From IMG/VR virus record IMGVR_UViG_3300030101_003966, positions 5,913 through 48,300 of that record: a stretch of DNA of 42,388 bases. One strand, given 5' to 3'. The translations under genes and the position numbers were made by a program. Below are positions 1 to 6,954 of the stretch, one piece after another. The DNA is from a virus. The notes below the pieces were generated by a model. That model did no database searches. It was not told the DNA's origin and was given only the letters and a program-made list of their open reading frames with translations. Each line of letters opens with the position of its first letter. Position 1 is the first letter of the stretch.

Positions 1-2
1 TT

Positions 3-71
3 CTTGTCGTAGCGAGTATTTATGGAATTAAAGGAACACAAATATTTAGAAACGGGGGAGGTAAAAAATGA
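3..71 (+). CDS. C-terminal tail of a gene cut by the left edge
   Basis: The third frame is open from the window edge and stops at 69-71, giving about 22 residues that end in NGGGKK. The stop overlaps the next start codon as ATGA, the usual junction in this genome, so this is more likely a real gene end than chance. It would belong to the head module, where portal or terminase genes are expected further left. Too little is visible to name it. Confidence 0.45.
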   Translation, partial: LVVASIYGIKGTQIFRNGGGKK

Positions 72-244
72 TTTGGAATTGGTTAAAAAATTTATTCACA
101 CCTAAAAGAATAAAAGATCCACATGAAGAATTATATGAACCTAGAGATTACACAGTAGAACAATTGCAAAAAATGACAAAAGGCGATTTAAAAAAACTAC
201 GAAGACAGGGTAAAATAAATTCTATTGCATATCCTTTTTATTGA
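68..244 (+). CDS. Small hypothetical protein, 58 aa
   Basis: An ATG at 68 lies 6 bases after a strong Shine-Dalgarno run (GGGGGAGG at 54-61) and is coupled by ATGA to the upstream gene. The product starts with an amphipathic Trp-rich stretch (MIWNWLKNLF) and then becomes charged (KGDLKKLRRQGK). I do not recognise it. A short helical membrane-surface anchor at the N-terminus is possible. Confidence 0.6.
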   Translation: MIWNWLKNLFTPKRIKDPHEELYEPRDYTVEQLQKMTKGDLKKLRRQGKINSIAYPFY

Positions 245-258
245 TATATAGATTTTGA

Positions 259-465
259 ATGAATTTAAAAAATGTTTTGATACAAGCATTAGAGGATAGA
301 TACAATGCAAAAATATCAGAGGCAGATGCTACAATTAAAATTTATTTAGAAAATAGTGTAGGGATTGGAGAACATCCACAACATCTTGATGAGATAGACA
401 AATTATTACAATCAATAGTCGATTCTGAAGAAAAATTAAATGCATTACAATCATTTAAATTATGA
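259..465 (+). CDS. Small conserved phage protein, 68 aa, GIGEHPQ motif
   Basis: The protein is mostly helical and acidic, with the distinctive motif GIGEHPQH at residues 35-42 followed by a Glu/Leu-rich helix. I recognise this type as a small conserved protein of marine phages, found near head genes, without a known function. Its end overlaps the next gene by 4 bases (ATTATGATT), which suggests translational coupling. The helices could support a scaffold or assembly role, but that is inference only. Confidence 0.7.
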   Translation: MNLKNVLIQALEDRYNAKISEADATIKIYLENSVGIGEHPQHLDEIDKLLQSIVDSEEKLNALQSFKL

Positions 466-1037
466 TTAAAGGTGATAGCACCGAATATGAACTTTTAGCA
501 AAGTGGTGTTCTAAATTACAATTCTTTGAAGAACCAAAATCAGTTACTACTTGTGAAATAGGCATAAGGGAGGGTTTAGGATCAAAAATAATAATGCTCA
601 GTATGAAAGAAAGAATTAAAAATACTCCATATGAACATATAGCAATAGATCCATATAATAATTTAAATTATCAACACTATGATGCAACGGAACCAGAAAC
701 TGCAGACTATACAGATAAAATGAGATTACAAATGCAAAAAGATTTTGCTGATGAAAAAAATTTTAATTTTTATCATGTTACAGATATTCAATTTATGAAT
801 ATATTTCACACTCAAAATAAAATATTTGATTTAGTGCATTTTGATGGACCACATATGACTAGAGATATTTTAAGAGAAGCTATTTGGTTTGCTGATAAAT
901 CAAGAAAAGGCACAAGATTTGTTTTTGATGATACAAAATTTTTTGATATAGAAACTACAATAAAAGCACTAAGTTACTGGAATTTTGATATACATGAATC
1001 TGGAAATAATAAAATTTGTTTACAAAAAACTAAATAA
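462..1037 (+). CDS. Class I SAM-dependent methyltransferase
   Basis: 191 aa. Motif I is visible as CEIGIREGLGSKI (about residues 31-43), followed by an acidic end of strand 2 (IAIDPYN, about 60-66). DLVHFDGPH (about 124-132) lies at the position of the motif IV strand, and a later strand reads FVFDD. This is a Rossmann-fold methyltransferase close to the small-molecule or sugar type seen in marine phages, not a DNA methyltransferase, since no DPPY or PC motif is present. The substrate is unknown. It overlaps its neighbours by 4 bases and 1 base, so it is co-translated with head genes. A role in modifying virion or surface glycans would fit the two glycosyltransferases elsewhere in the window, but this is speculation. 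Confidence 0.78.
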   Translation: MIKGDSTEYELLAKWCSKLQFFEEPKSVTTCEIGIREGLGSKIIMLSMKERIKNTPYEHIAIDPYNNLNYQHYDATEPETADYTDKMRLQMQKDFADEKNFNFYHVTDIQFMNIFHTQNKIFDLVHFDGPHMTRDILREAIWFADKSRKGTRFVFDDTKFFDIETTIKALSYWNFDIHESGNNKICLQKTK

Positions 1038-1234
1038 TGTTTGATTTTCATACAATAGAGGCAATAAAAAATAAAATTACAAAACAAATAGAGGATGTGA
1101 AAGAACATATTTGCTATGGGGTTGAAACTGAATCTCAATTAATGTATGCTCGAGGCAGACTCAGCGGATTAGAAACGCTGCTTCAGGATATTAAAAACCT
1201 GCATAAGGAGAATGACGATGGTACAATTGATTAA
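1037..1234 (+). CDS. Small helical hypothetical protein, 65 aa
   Basis: The start codon shares its A with the stop of the preceding gene (TAATG). The product is predicted to be all-helical, with a heptad-like pattern (IEAIKNKITKQIEDVKEHI) and a second Leu-rich helix. Similar 60-70 aa proteins occur just upstream of co-chaperonin or scaffold genes in related marine phages; function unknown. Its 3' end overlaps the start of the GroES-like gene and supplies that gene's Shine-Dalgarno sequence. Confidence 0.7.
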   Translation: MFDFHTIEAIKNKITKQIEDVKEHICYGVETESQLMYARGRLSGLETLLQDIKNLHKENDDGTID

Positions 1235-1661
1235 ACCTAAACTTACAGATTTTGGTAATGACCAAAATAAAAAAGAAGAGGTAAAATCACAAATTCCAAC
1301 AGATCCAAAAGGCATCAAAGAATATCTTGAAATCATACCAAACCCAGTAGGATACCGTATGCTTGTTAGGCCATGGTCTGGCAAAGCAAAAACTAAAGGC
1401 GGTGTAATATTAGCAGATGAAACCCAAGATAAAATTCAAATGACAACAGTTGTTGGATTAGTAGTTAAAATGGGTGAAACATGTTATTTAGATAAAGAAA
1501 GATTTCCTAATGGGCCTTGGTGTAAGGAAGGAGAATTTGTTGTTTATGGCAGATACTCTGGAAATAGATTTCAAACAAAATACGGTGAACATCGTATTTT
1601 AAACGATGATGAAATAATAGGAACTATAGGAAAACCAGAAGATATTCTCCATTTATTTTAA
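1218..1661 (+). CDS. groES: GroES-like co-chaperonin
   Basis: A Cpn10-family protein of 147 aa. The core starts at about residue 45 (GYRMLVRP), followed by the mobile-loop region KTKGGVILADETQ (58-70). This contains the hydrophobic tripeptide VIL, equivalent to the IVL of GroES that docks on GroEL. Later come VVGLVVKMG, the EGEFVVYGRYSG barrel strand and DEIIGTI near the end. It has about 40 extra N-terminal residues and a loop around 90-103 absent from bacterial GroES (about 97 aa). I chose ATG 1218 rather than 1212 because AAGGAG at 1205-1210 is then 7 bases away. By analogy with T4 gp31 it may adapt host GroEL to fold the capsid protein encoded 2.2 kb downstream. The family is clear; the partner is inferred. 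Confidence 0.88.
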   Translation: MVQLIKPKLTDFGNDQNKKEEVKSQIPTDPKGIKEYLEIIPNPVGYRMLVRPWSGKAKTKGGVILADETQDKIQMTTVVGLVVKMGETCYLDKERFPNGPWCKEGEFVVYGRYSGNRFQTKYGEHRILNDDEIIGTIGKPEDILHLF

Positions 1662-1673
1662 AAGGAGGATAAA

Positions 1674-2726
1674 ATGGCAGAAGTAAAAGACTATAGTGCA
1701 GAAGCTCTATTAGCCAAAGAAAAAGAAGTTCCTTTAGATACTGATGACGTAAAAGAAGAAAACGTTGAGGTAAAAGAAGAAACTAAAAAAGAAGAACCTA
1801 ATCTTAATTTAGGAGATGTAGATCTTGGTTATACAGATCATACCAAACCAACTGATAAAAAAGATGAGCCTAAAATTGAGATAACTGAAGATGAGAAAAA
1901 AGAAGTAGAAGTCAAAGAAGAAAAAAAAGAAGAAGAAAAACCAAACCTTCAAGATTCAAGAAGAGATTATCAAAAAAGAATCGATAAACTTGTCTTTCAA
2001 AAAAAAGAAGCAGAGAGAAGAGAAAAGGCTGCTCTTGAATTTGCAAAAGGTGTACAAAAAAAATTTGATACTAATCTTAAAAAGCTAGATACTACTGACG
2101 AACAGTATTTAAAAGAATTAGATGCTAGAGTAGATGCTCAAAGAGAACAGGTCAAAGTAGCTCTTCAACAAGCTATCGAGAAACAGGACGCTTCAAAAAT
2201 GATGGAAGCTAATGATAAATTAACACAATTAGCTGTAGAAAAAGAAAAAGCTAGATTGGAGATTAATAATCGAGAAGAAAAAAAGAAACTTGAAGAAGAA
2301 AATAAACAACAAAAAAACGTACAAGCTGATACCTCAAACAGCGGAACATCAGAGTCAATGCCACAAATAACTCCAAAAGCTAAGAAGTGGGCTGAGGAGA
2401 ACTCATGGTTTGGAACTGATGAAGTCATGACTAATGCTGCAATCACAATTCACAATAATATTTCTCAAGAGGGTATTGAAGTAGATAGTGATGAGTATTA
2501 TAATGAAGTTAATTCAAGACTAAGGAAGTATTTTCCAGATAGTTTTGATGCTGATAAAGACGAGCCAAAAAAAGAGACTCCGAAACCCGTCCAAACGGTA
2601 GCCTCTGCTGGTCGAAGTCAACAAGGACGCAGAACTGTGAAACTCACCAAATCACAGGTAGCTATTGCTAAAAGATTAGGGGTGCCACTAGAGGAATACG
2701 CTAGATACGTGAAGGAGGATAAATAG
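1674..2726 (+). CDS. Putative head scaffolding protein
   Basis: 350 aa, preceded by a strong Shine-Dalgarno sequence (AAAGGAGG). Residues 1-100 are very Glu/Lys-rich and low in complexity. Residues about 105-215 form a long predicted coiled coil (KRIDKLVFQKKEAERREK onward). A more globular segment around 225-300 has SWFGTDEVMTNAA, and the C-terminus is basic (GRRTVKLTKSQVAIAKRLG). High charge, coiled coil, basic C-terminus and position two genes before the capsid gene are the usual signs of a podovirus scaffold protein. The NSWFG segment is common to scaffold-like proteins of marine phages. No protease gene is visible nearby. Confidence 0.75.
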   Translation: MAEVKDYSAEALLAKEKEVPLDTDDVKEENVEVKEETKKEEPNLNLGDVDLGYTDHTKPTDKKDEPKIEITEDEKKEVEVKEEKKEEEKPNLQDSRRDYQKRIDKLVFQKKEAERREKAALEFAKGVQKKFDTNLKKLDTTDEQYLKELDARVDAQREQVKVALQQAIEKQDASKMMEANDKLTQLAVEKEKARLEINNREEKKKLEEENKQQKNVQADTSNSGTSESMPQITPKAKKWAEENSWFGTDEVMTNAAITIHNNISQEGIEVDSDEYYNEVNSRLRKYFPDSFDADKDEPKKETPKPVQTVASAGRSQQGRRTVKLTKSQVAIAKRLGVPLEEYARYVKEDK

Positions 2727-2727
2727 T

Positions 2728-3198
2728 ATGAGTACAATTAAGAGAACTTCACGGGAGTCAGATTCAAAAGCTTCAAAAGAAGCAAAGAAACTTTGGACTC
2801 CACCATCCAGTTTGGATGCTCCACCTGCTCCGAACGGGTACGCCCATAGATGGATACGTACATCCGTTCAAGGTTTTGAAGATACAGCTAATGTATCTAA
2901 AAAATTAAGGGAAGGTTGGGAATTTGTCAAAGCTGATCAAATTAAAGAAGAGATTGGTGAAAACAAATATCCTTTCTATACCGAAGGTAAATATCAGGGG
3001 TGTATTGGAATTGGAGGCCTTGTGTTGGCAAGGATACCGGAAGAGATATTAGTTGCCCGTGCTGAGTATTTTAATAAAATTACTCAAGACAGAATGAATG
3101 CCGTGGACAACGATCTTATGAAGGAACAACACCCGGATATGCCAATCAATATTGATAGGCAATCCAGAGTGACCTTTGGTGGTAGTCGCAAAAAATAA
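2728..3198 (+). CDS. Conserved head-module protein, 156 aa
   Basis: The product has a basic, disordered N-terminus, then a Pro-rich segment (TPPSSLDAPPAPNGYAHRWI) and a compact region with WEFVKADQI and GLVLARIPEEILVARAEYF. It ends in a basic SRKK tail. This type recurs between the scaffold and capsid genes of marine podoviruses, function unknown to me. The spacing (one base after the scaffold stop, before a decoration-like gene) suggests a minor head or assembly protein. Confidence 0.72.
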   Translation: MSTIKRTSRESDSKASKEAKKLWTPPSSLDAPPAPNGYAHRWIRTSVQGFEDTANVSKKLREGWEFVKADQIKEEIGENKYPFYTEGKYQGCIGIGGLVLARIPEEILVARAEYFNKITQDRMNAVDNDLMKEQHPDMPINIDRQSRVTFGGSRKK

Positions 3199-3248
3199 TT
3201 TTGCAATTGCTACTGGGTCTTAAACAAACGTTAAAGGAGAACAAATAA

Positions 3249-3827
3249 ATGGCAAACGTAAGTGAAAAGTTTGGTCTAAGACCTTACAGAAAACTAGACG
3301 GTACACCATTAGTTGGTGCTCAAAACAGATACACGATTGCTAGTGGTTATGGGACTGCAATTTTCCAAGGAGATTTGGTTGAACCAAAAGGAACTGGAAA
3401 TATTGAAAAACATGGTGCTAACACATCAGATGCTGTTGTGGGCGTTTTTAACGGATGTTTCTATACAGATCCAACTACTCAAAAGCCAACTTTTAGCAAT
3501 CACTATCCAGGTGGAATTGCAGCAAGTGATATCACAGCATTCGTTGTTGATGATCCTGATGCAGTTTTCTTGATAGATGCAGATGAGGCTTTCACTAGAG
3601 CAGATTTGTATAAGAATTATTCTGTTACAAACACAACTGGTGTAACACAAACAGGAATATCAAAAGCACAGCTTGATGTATCAGTATCAGGAACTGCTAC
3701 TACTTTCGCTATTCAAGCGATAGATATTAGTCAAGATCCAGATAACTCTGATACGGGTTCAGCTAATGCTAATGTTCTTGTTAGAATCAACAATCACTTC
3801 TATAGAAGTGGTACAGGTATAGCGTAA
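3249..3827 (+). CDS. Putative head decoration or stabilising protein
   Basis: 192 aa, Shine-Dalgarno AAAGGAG 9 bases before the ATG. The N-terminus reads MANVSEKFGLRPYRKLDG. The rest is rich in Gly, Thr, Ser and Asp and probably all beta, with no membrane segment. It lies directly before the capsid gene with only 15 bases between, and proteins like this are typical in marine phages. Placement and composition suggest a capsid decoration protein; an alternative is a minor capsid subunit. No catalytic motif is visible. Confidence 0.65.
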   Translation: MANVSEKFGLRPYRKLDGTPLVGAQNRYTIASGYGTAIFQGDLVEPKGTGNIEKHGANTSDAVVGVFNGCFYTDPTTQKPTFSNHYPGGIAASDITAFVVDDPDAVFLIDADEAFTRADLYKNYSVTNTTGVTQTGISKAQLDVSVSGTATTFAIQAIDISQDPDNSDTGSANANVLVRINNHFYRSGTGIA

Positions 3828-3841
3828 TAAGGGAGATAAAC

Positions 3842-3863
3842 TATGGCAATATCACGTTCACAA
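3842..3863 (+). repeat. Copy 1 of a 22-base gene-start repeat (MAISRSQ)
   Basis: This segment spans the start codon of the capsid gene and matches 9011-9032 at 21 of 22 bases. Both copies encode the same first seven residues (MAISRSQ) at the start of otherwise unrelated proteins. Confidence 0.8.
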
Positions 3864-4760
3864 CTAGTTAAAGAACTAGAGCCAGGTTTGAATGCTTTAT
3901 TCGGCCTGGAATACAACAGATACGAAAATCAACATGCGGAGATTTACGTAACTGAAACATCTGACAGAGCTTTCGAAGAAGAAGTAATGTTAAGTGGTTT
4001 CGCTTCTGCACCAACTAAACAAGAGGGTGCTGGAGTAGTTTTTGATCAAGCAGGTGAAACTTTCACAGCAAGATACAATCACGAAACAATCGCTTTAGCA
4101 TTTGCTATTACTGAAGAAGCAATAGAAGATAACCTATATGACAGACTTGCAGCGAGATACACAAGAGCTCTTGCAAGATCAATGTCTAACACGAAGCAAG
4201 TTAAAGCTGCAAACGTGCTTAACCAAGCACAATTTACTGCAGTAACTGGTGGAGACGGGAAGCCTTTAATAGCTTCTGATCACCCACTAGCTACAGGTGG
4301 TACATTCTCAAATGTACTAGCAGTAGCAGCAGATCTTAACGAAACTTCATTAGAACAGTCATTAATAGATATCGCAGGATTTGTAGACGAAAGAGGTTTA
4401 AAAATCGCTGCTCAAGGTAGAAAAATGATAATTCCAAAAGAATTACAATTTACTGCTGAGAGATTGATGAAATCACCTCAAAGAACTGCAACTGCAGATA
4501 ACGATATCAATGCAATCGCTTCAATGGGTATGGTACCAGAAGGTTATTCAGTTAATAACTTTTTAACTGATACTGACTCATATTACTTATTGACTGACGT
4601 GCCTAACGGATTGAAACATTTTGTTAGATCGCCAATCAAAACTGCGATTGAAGGTGACTTCGATACTGGTAATGTAAGATTTAAAGCTAGAGAAAGATAC
4701 TCTTTTGGATTTTCTGATCCAAGATGTATTTTTGGTAACGGAAACTTACCAACTAGCTAA
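3843..4760 (+). CDS. Major capsid protein
   Basis: 305 aa. The sequence resembles phage major head subunits of the HK97 fold / Mu gpT-like group. It has an N-terminal helical part, an E-loop-like stretch (GVVFDQAGETFTARYNHETI), a long spine-like helix (AITEEAIEDNLYDRLAARYT), a Gly/His segment (DGKPLIASDHPLATGGTFSN) and a C-terminal beta-rich part with RFKARERYSFGFSDPR. No prohead protease cleavage site is obvious. It is followed by the only strong GC-rich terminator in the window, which fits a highly expressed last gene of the head operon. The first seven residues are shared with the 43-aa peptide at 9012. Confidence 0.88.
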   Translation: MAISRSQLVKELEPGLNALFGLEYNRYENQHAEIYVTETSDRAFEEEVMLSGFASAPTKQEGAGVVFDQAGETFTARYNHETIALAFAITEEAIEDNLYDRLAARYTRALARSMSNTKQVKAANVLNQAQFTAVTGGDGKPLIASDHPLATGGTFSNVLAVAADLNETSLEQSLIDIAGFVDERGLKIAAQGRKMIIPKELQFTAERLMKSPQRTATADNDINAIASMGMVPEGYSVNNFLTDTDSYYLLTDVPNGLKHFVRSPIKTAIEGDFDTGNVRFKARERYSFGFSDPRCIFGNGNLPTS

Positions 4761-4786
4761 TACTAATTAAATAGTATTAATATTAA

Positions 4787-4815
4787 GGGGCGGTGTTCAC
4801 ATCGCCCCTTTTTTT
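4787..4815 (+). terminator. Rho-independent terminator after the capsid gene
   Basis: A GC-rich hairpin with arms GGGGCG (4787-4792) and CGCCCC is followed by seven T residues (4809-4815). It is the clearest intrinsic terminator in the window and stands out in an AT-rich genome. Confidence 0.9.
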
Positions 4816-4818
4816 ATG

Positions 4819-4824
4819 TATAAT
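4819..4824 (+). promoter_or_regulatory. Candidate -10 element (TATAAT) after the terminator
   Basis: A perfect TATAAT lies immediately downstream of the capsid terminator and about 90 bases before the next start codon. A -35 would fall inside the terminator hairpin and is not clear. The pairing of terminator and promoter suggests a separate transcript starting near 4831 that carries the structured leader. Confidence 0.5.
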
Positions 4825-4844
4825 AAAAAGACCTAGATTAAATT

Positions 4845-4911
4845 ATTATGTCGACTGGCTAGGCAGACGGTATAGAGACGACATAATGAAAACGGCTATA
4901 CACATAGGAGG
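4845..4911 (+). promoter_or_regulatory. Structured 5' leader, possible pseudoknot over the Shine-Dalgarno region
   Basis: A perfect 9-base inverted repeat, ATTATGTCG (4845-4853) and CGACATAAT (4879-4887), encloses a 25-base loop. Within the loop, GTATAG (4870-4875) is complementary to CTATAC (4896-4901), which lies just before the Shine-Dalgarno AGGAGG (4906-4911). The two helices together would form an H-type pseudoknot next to the ribosome site. The leader is richer in G and C than its surroundings. Regulation is inferred. Confidence 0.55.
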
Positions 4912-4916
4912 AAATT

Positions 4917-5471
4917 ATGGCTAAAACAACATTTACGGGTCCAGTAAGATCTCTTAACGGGTTTTTAGGTTCGGGTCCTAATATGGCACAAGCAATAACA
5001 GGTACTGTATCTGATAGTGCTAGTGATATAAATAAATACCAAGGTAAAGTATTAACAATTACTGATGCTACTACTGTTTTTAATTTACCGGCTATCGTAA
5101 GCACAGCTGATTCTGTTTCATCAGGACCAGGGGGTGACCCAAATTCTGCCAACAATGTCGGAATTATGTATGAGTTTATCATGATTGAAAACCTTACGGG
5201 TTCAAATACTGTTACAATAAATGCAGGAACTGCAGCAGGTCATTCATCTGCTGATGTATTTAGAGGAATGGCAATTTACAATAACACAGCCACAGATCCA
5301 GGAGCAGTAACAGCATTTAATGGAAGTAACACAGATACTTTAACATTAACTGCAACCACAAAAGGTGGACTTATGGGAGCTCAAATTCAATGTAGAGCAA
5401 TCTCTGCTTTGAACTGGCAAATAAGTGCACAATTGATTGGTAATGGAACATTTGCTAATCCTTGGAGCTAA
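4917..5471 (+). CDS. Putative virion protein, beta-rich, 184 aa
   Basis: Strong Shine-Dalgarno (AGGAGG, 5 bases before ATG). The protein is rich in Thr, Ala, Gly, Ser and Asn, with few charges and no membrane helix, consistent with a beta-structured virion protein. Segments such as VLTITDATTVFNLPAIV and MIENLTGSNTVTINAGTAA look like stacked strands. It follows its own promoter and structured leader and lies next to another protein of similar make-up, so it may be an abundant decoration or fibre protein. I do not recognise a named family. Confidence 0.65.
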   Translation: MAKTTFTGPVRSLNGFLGSGPNMAQAITGTVSDSASDINKYQGKVLTITDATTVFNLPAIVSTADSVSSGPGGDPNSANNVGIMYEFIMIENLTGSNTVTINAGTAAGHSSADVFRGMAIYNNTATDPGAVTAFNGSNTDTLTLTATTKGGLMGAQIQCRAISALNWQISAQLIGNGTFANPWS

Positions 5472-5481
5472 TAAATAACTA

Positions 5482-5501
5482 GTGGCTCCTTCGGGAGCCA
5501 C
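5482..5501 (+). other. Intercistronic hairpin with UUCG tetraloop
   Basis: A perfect 8-bp stem, GTGGCTCC / GGAGCCAC, closes a C(UUCG)G tetraloop, one of the most stable RNA loops known. No T run follows, so it is not a classic terminator. It lies between two probable virion genes, 7 bases before the next Shine-Dalgarno (AGGAG). An mRNA-stabilising or processing element is the simplest reading. Confidence 0.85.
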
Positions 5502-5521
5502 GAACTATAGGAGAAAAAAAT

Positions 5522-6124
5522 ATGTATATGGGTGACGTAAAGTCGAAAACTTTTATCGACACAAATGCTTCTTCTACTACTTTTGTTGCTGTTGCTGCTC
5601 AACCAACGACTACGTTTACTTTAGCAAAAACTTCTTTTGGTACGAACACAGCCAGAAAAATTACAGCTACAACTTCGGGATCGGGTGATAGTGGCAAAAC
5701 GATAACTATTGTCGGAACTGATGAAAATGGAGATGCTCTTACTGAGGTGATTACTTTACCAGGTTCAGCTACGACAACTTCTGGGACAACAGGTGCTTTT
5801 TTAACAATAACTTCAGCTACTGTTAGTGCACAACCTGCAGCCAACGTTTCTTTAGGTATGACTGCTGATGTTTTTGGAGGTATTTTTGCAGGAAGAACAA
5901 GAGTTAGACAAGCTAACGTAGCATCAGGTGGTGCTATTGGTAGTGTCGAAGTAAGAAACGAAAGTATTACTGGAGATTCTTTATTAACAGTTAGAACAAG
6001 TGCAACTGAAGGAAATATAAGCACTATTAACATTCCTCAAGATGGAATTCTTTATAAAAATGGTGCTTTTGTTACTTTTTCAGAGGTAAGTTGTAATTCA
6101 GTAACTGTTTATTTTGATGCTTAA
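5522..6124 (+). CDS. Putative virion protein, beta-rich, 200 aa
   Basis: The protein is rich in Thr, Ser, Ala, Gly and Val. A segment around 55-85 (ITIVGTDENGDALTEVITLP) resembles small repeated beta modules of phage decoration or tail proteins. There are few charged residues and no membrane segment. It follows the UUCG hairpin and shares composition with the gene upstream. No family name can be given with confidence. Confidence 0.65.
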   Translation: MYMGDVKSKTFIDTNASSTTFVAVAAQPTTTFTLAKTSFGTNTARKITATTSGSGDSGKTITIVGTDENGDALTEVITLPGSATTTSGTTGAFLTITSATVSAQPAANVSLGMTADVFGGIFAGRTRVRQANVASGGAIGSVEVRNESITGDSLLTVRTSATEGNISTINIPQDGILYKNGAFVTFSEVSCNSVTVYFDA

Positions 6125-6434
6125 TTCATATTATGATGATATCTTAGGTTTTAAGCGTGGGGGCGATGTGCAACCACCTAAAACCAAAAAATATTTTAGA
6201 TCAACTAAATCAGGTGCAGGAATGACTTCTGCTGGAGTTGCAAGGTATAGAAGAGAAAACCCTGGTTCTAAATTAAAAACTGCAGTTACTGGTAAAGTAA
6301 AACCAGGTTCAAAAGCTGCTAAAAGACGTAAATCTTTTTGTGCAAGATCAGCAGGACAAATGAAAAAATTTCCAAAAGCTGCAAAAGATCCTAATTCAAG
6401 ATTAAGACAAGCAAGACGTAGATGGAAATGTTAG
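6117..6434 (+). CDS. Basic Cys-containing marine-phage protein, 105 aa
   Basis: I chose ATG 6117 over TTG 6114; it overlaps the previous stop by 8 bases. The N-terminus has SYYDDILGFKRGGDV. The C-terminal part is conserved in marine phages: GVARYRRENPGSKLKTAVTG, then KRRKSFCARSAGQMKKFPKA and RLRQARRRWKC. This matches a small domain of unknown function that I believe is catalogued as a DUF (possibly DUF6321; the name is not certain). The two Cys and very high Arg/Lys content suggest a nucleic-acid-binding or packaged protein. The RGG near the N-terminus resembles GG motifs in other virion candidates here. Confidence 0.75.
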   Translation: MLNSYYDDILGFKRGGDVQPPKTKKYFRSTKSGAGMTSAGVARYRRENPGSKLKTAVTGKVKPGSKAAKRRKSFCARSAGQMKKFPKAAKDPNSRLRQARRRWKC

Positions 6435-6459
6435 ACTAAATTTTTTTTTCGTATATAGT
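6432..6459 (+). promoter_or_regulatory. Candidate promoter for the P4H-like gene, leaderless
   Basis: TAGACT (6432-6437, overlapping the TAG stop of the upstream gene) is followed after 16 bases by TATAGT (6454-6459). The start codon at 6466 is only 6 bases further, so transcription should begin at or very near the A of ATG. The same -35-like hexamer, also overlapping a TAG stop, precedes the gene at 9178. Confidence 0.45.
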
Positions 6460-6465
6460 TTATAT

Positions 6466-6948
6466 ATGGAAACGATAGCCATCGACAGAGACGTTGTTTA
6501 CGTTAAAGAAAATTTCTTAACAGATAAAGAGTGTAATCAATATTTTAAACTAATAAAAGATATAGGATATTACCCAGAAAATATTGATTGGAAATCAAGA
6601 GTGATCGAAATAAACAACGATCCAATAGTAGAAAAAACTCAAAAATTTTTAGAAAAAGAATTTGAATTAAAATTAGTTTTAGATCAAGCACAATTACAAA
6701 ACCATCATGTTAATTCTTACTGTGGAATGCATACTCACGATCACAACGGTAGAGAAAACACAGAATTTAATAGTTTAATATATTTGAATGATGATTTTGA
6801 AGGTGGAGAATTTGTTACTAAAAAAGGTATAAAAATAAAACCCAAAAAAGGAATGTTAACTTTTTTTAATGGAAATAAGGTGTGTCATGGGGTCAATAGG
6901 GTTTATTTACGAGATAGAAAGACTATAATATTATGGTGGAAGAAATAA
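6466..6948 (+). CDS. 2OG-Fe(II) oxygenase, prolyl 4-hydroxylase-like
   Basis: 160 aa with a double-stranded beta-helix pattern: NSLIYLNDDFEGGEF (102-116), then KPKKGMLTFFNG, the distal metal ligand H141 in VCHGVNRV, and DRKTIILWW. The proximal site reads CGMHTHDHNG (86-95), so the usual HxD appears as H89-x-H91 or a shifted variant. Arg146 or Arg151/Lys152 could bind 2-oxoglutarate. There is no Shine-Dalgarno sequence, and a promoter-like -10 lies 6 bases upstream. Phage members of this family are common in marine phages; the substrate (host or virion protein, or a small molecule) is unknown. Confidence 0.82.
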   Translation: METIAIDRDVVYVKENFLTDKECNQYFKLIKDIGYYPENIDWKSRVIEINNDPIVEKTQKFLEKEFELKLVLDQAQLQNHHVNSYCGMHTHDHNGRENTEFNSLIYLNDDFEGGEFVTKKGIKIKPKKGMLTFFNGNKVCHGVNRVYLRDRKTIILWWKK

Positions 6949-6954
6949 AATTTT

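Noticed and set aside
4859-5182. Reverse-strand open frame over the structured leader and the 4917 gene
   Set aside because: No ribosome site or neighbours on that strand; the forward gene has a strong Shine-Dalgarno.
5599-6033. Reverse-strand open frame of 144 codons
   Set aside because: It mirrors a Thr/Ser/Gly/Val-rich virion gene. The translated Val/Ala/Pro-rich sequence is typical of such shadows, and no ribosome site is seen.
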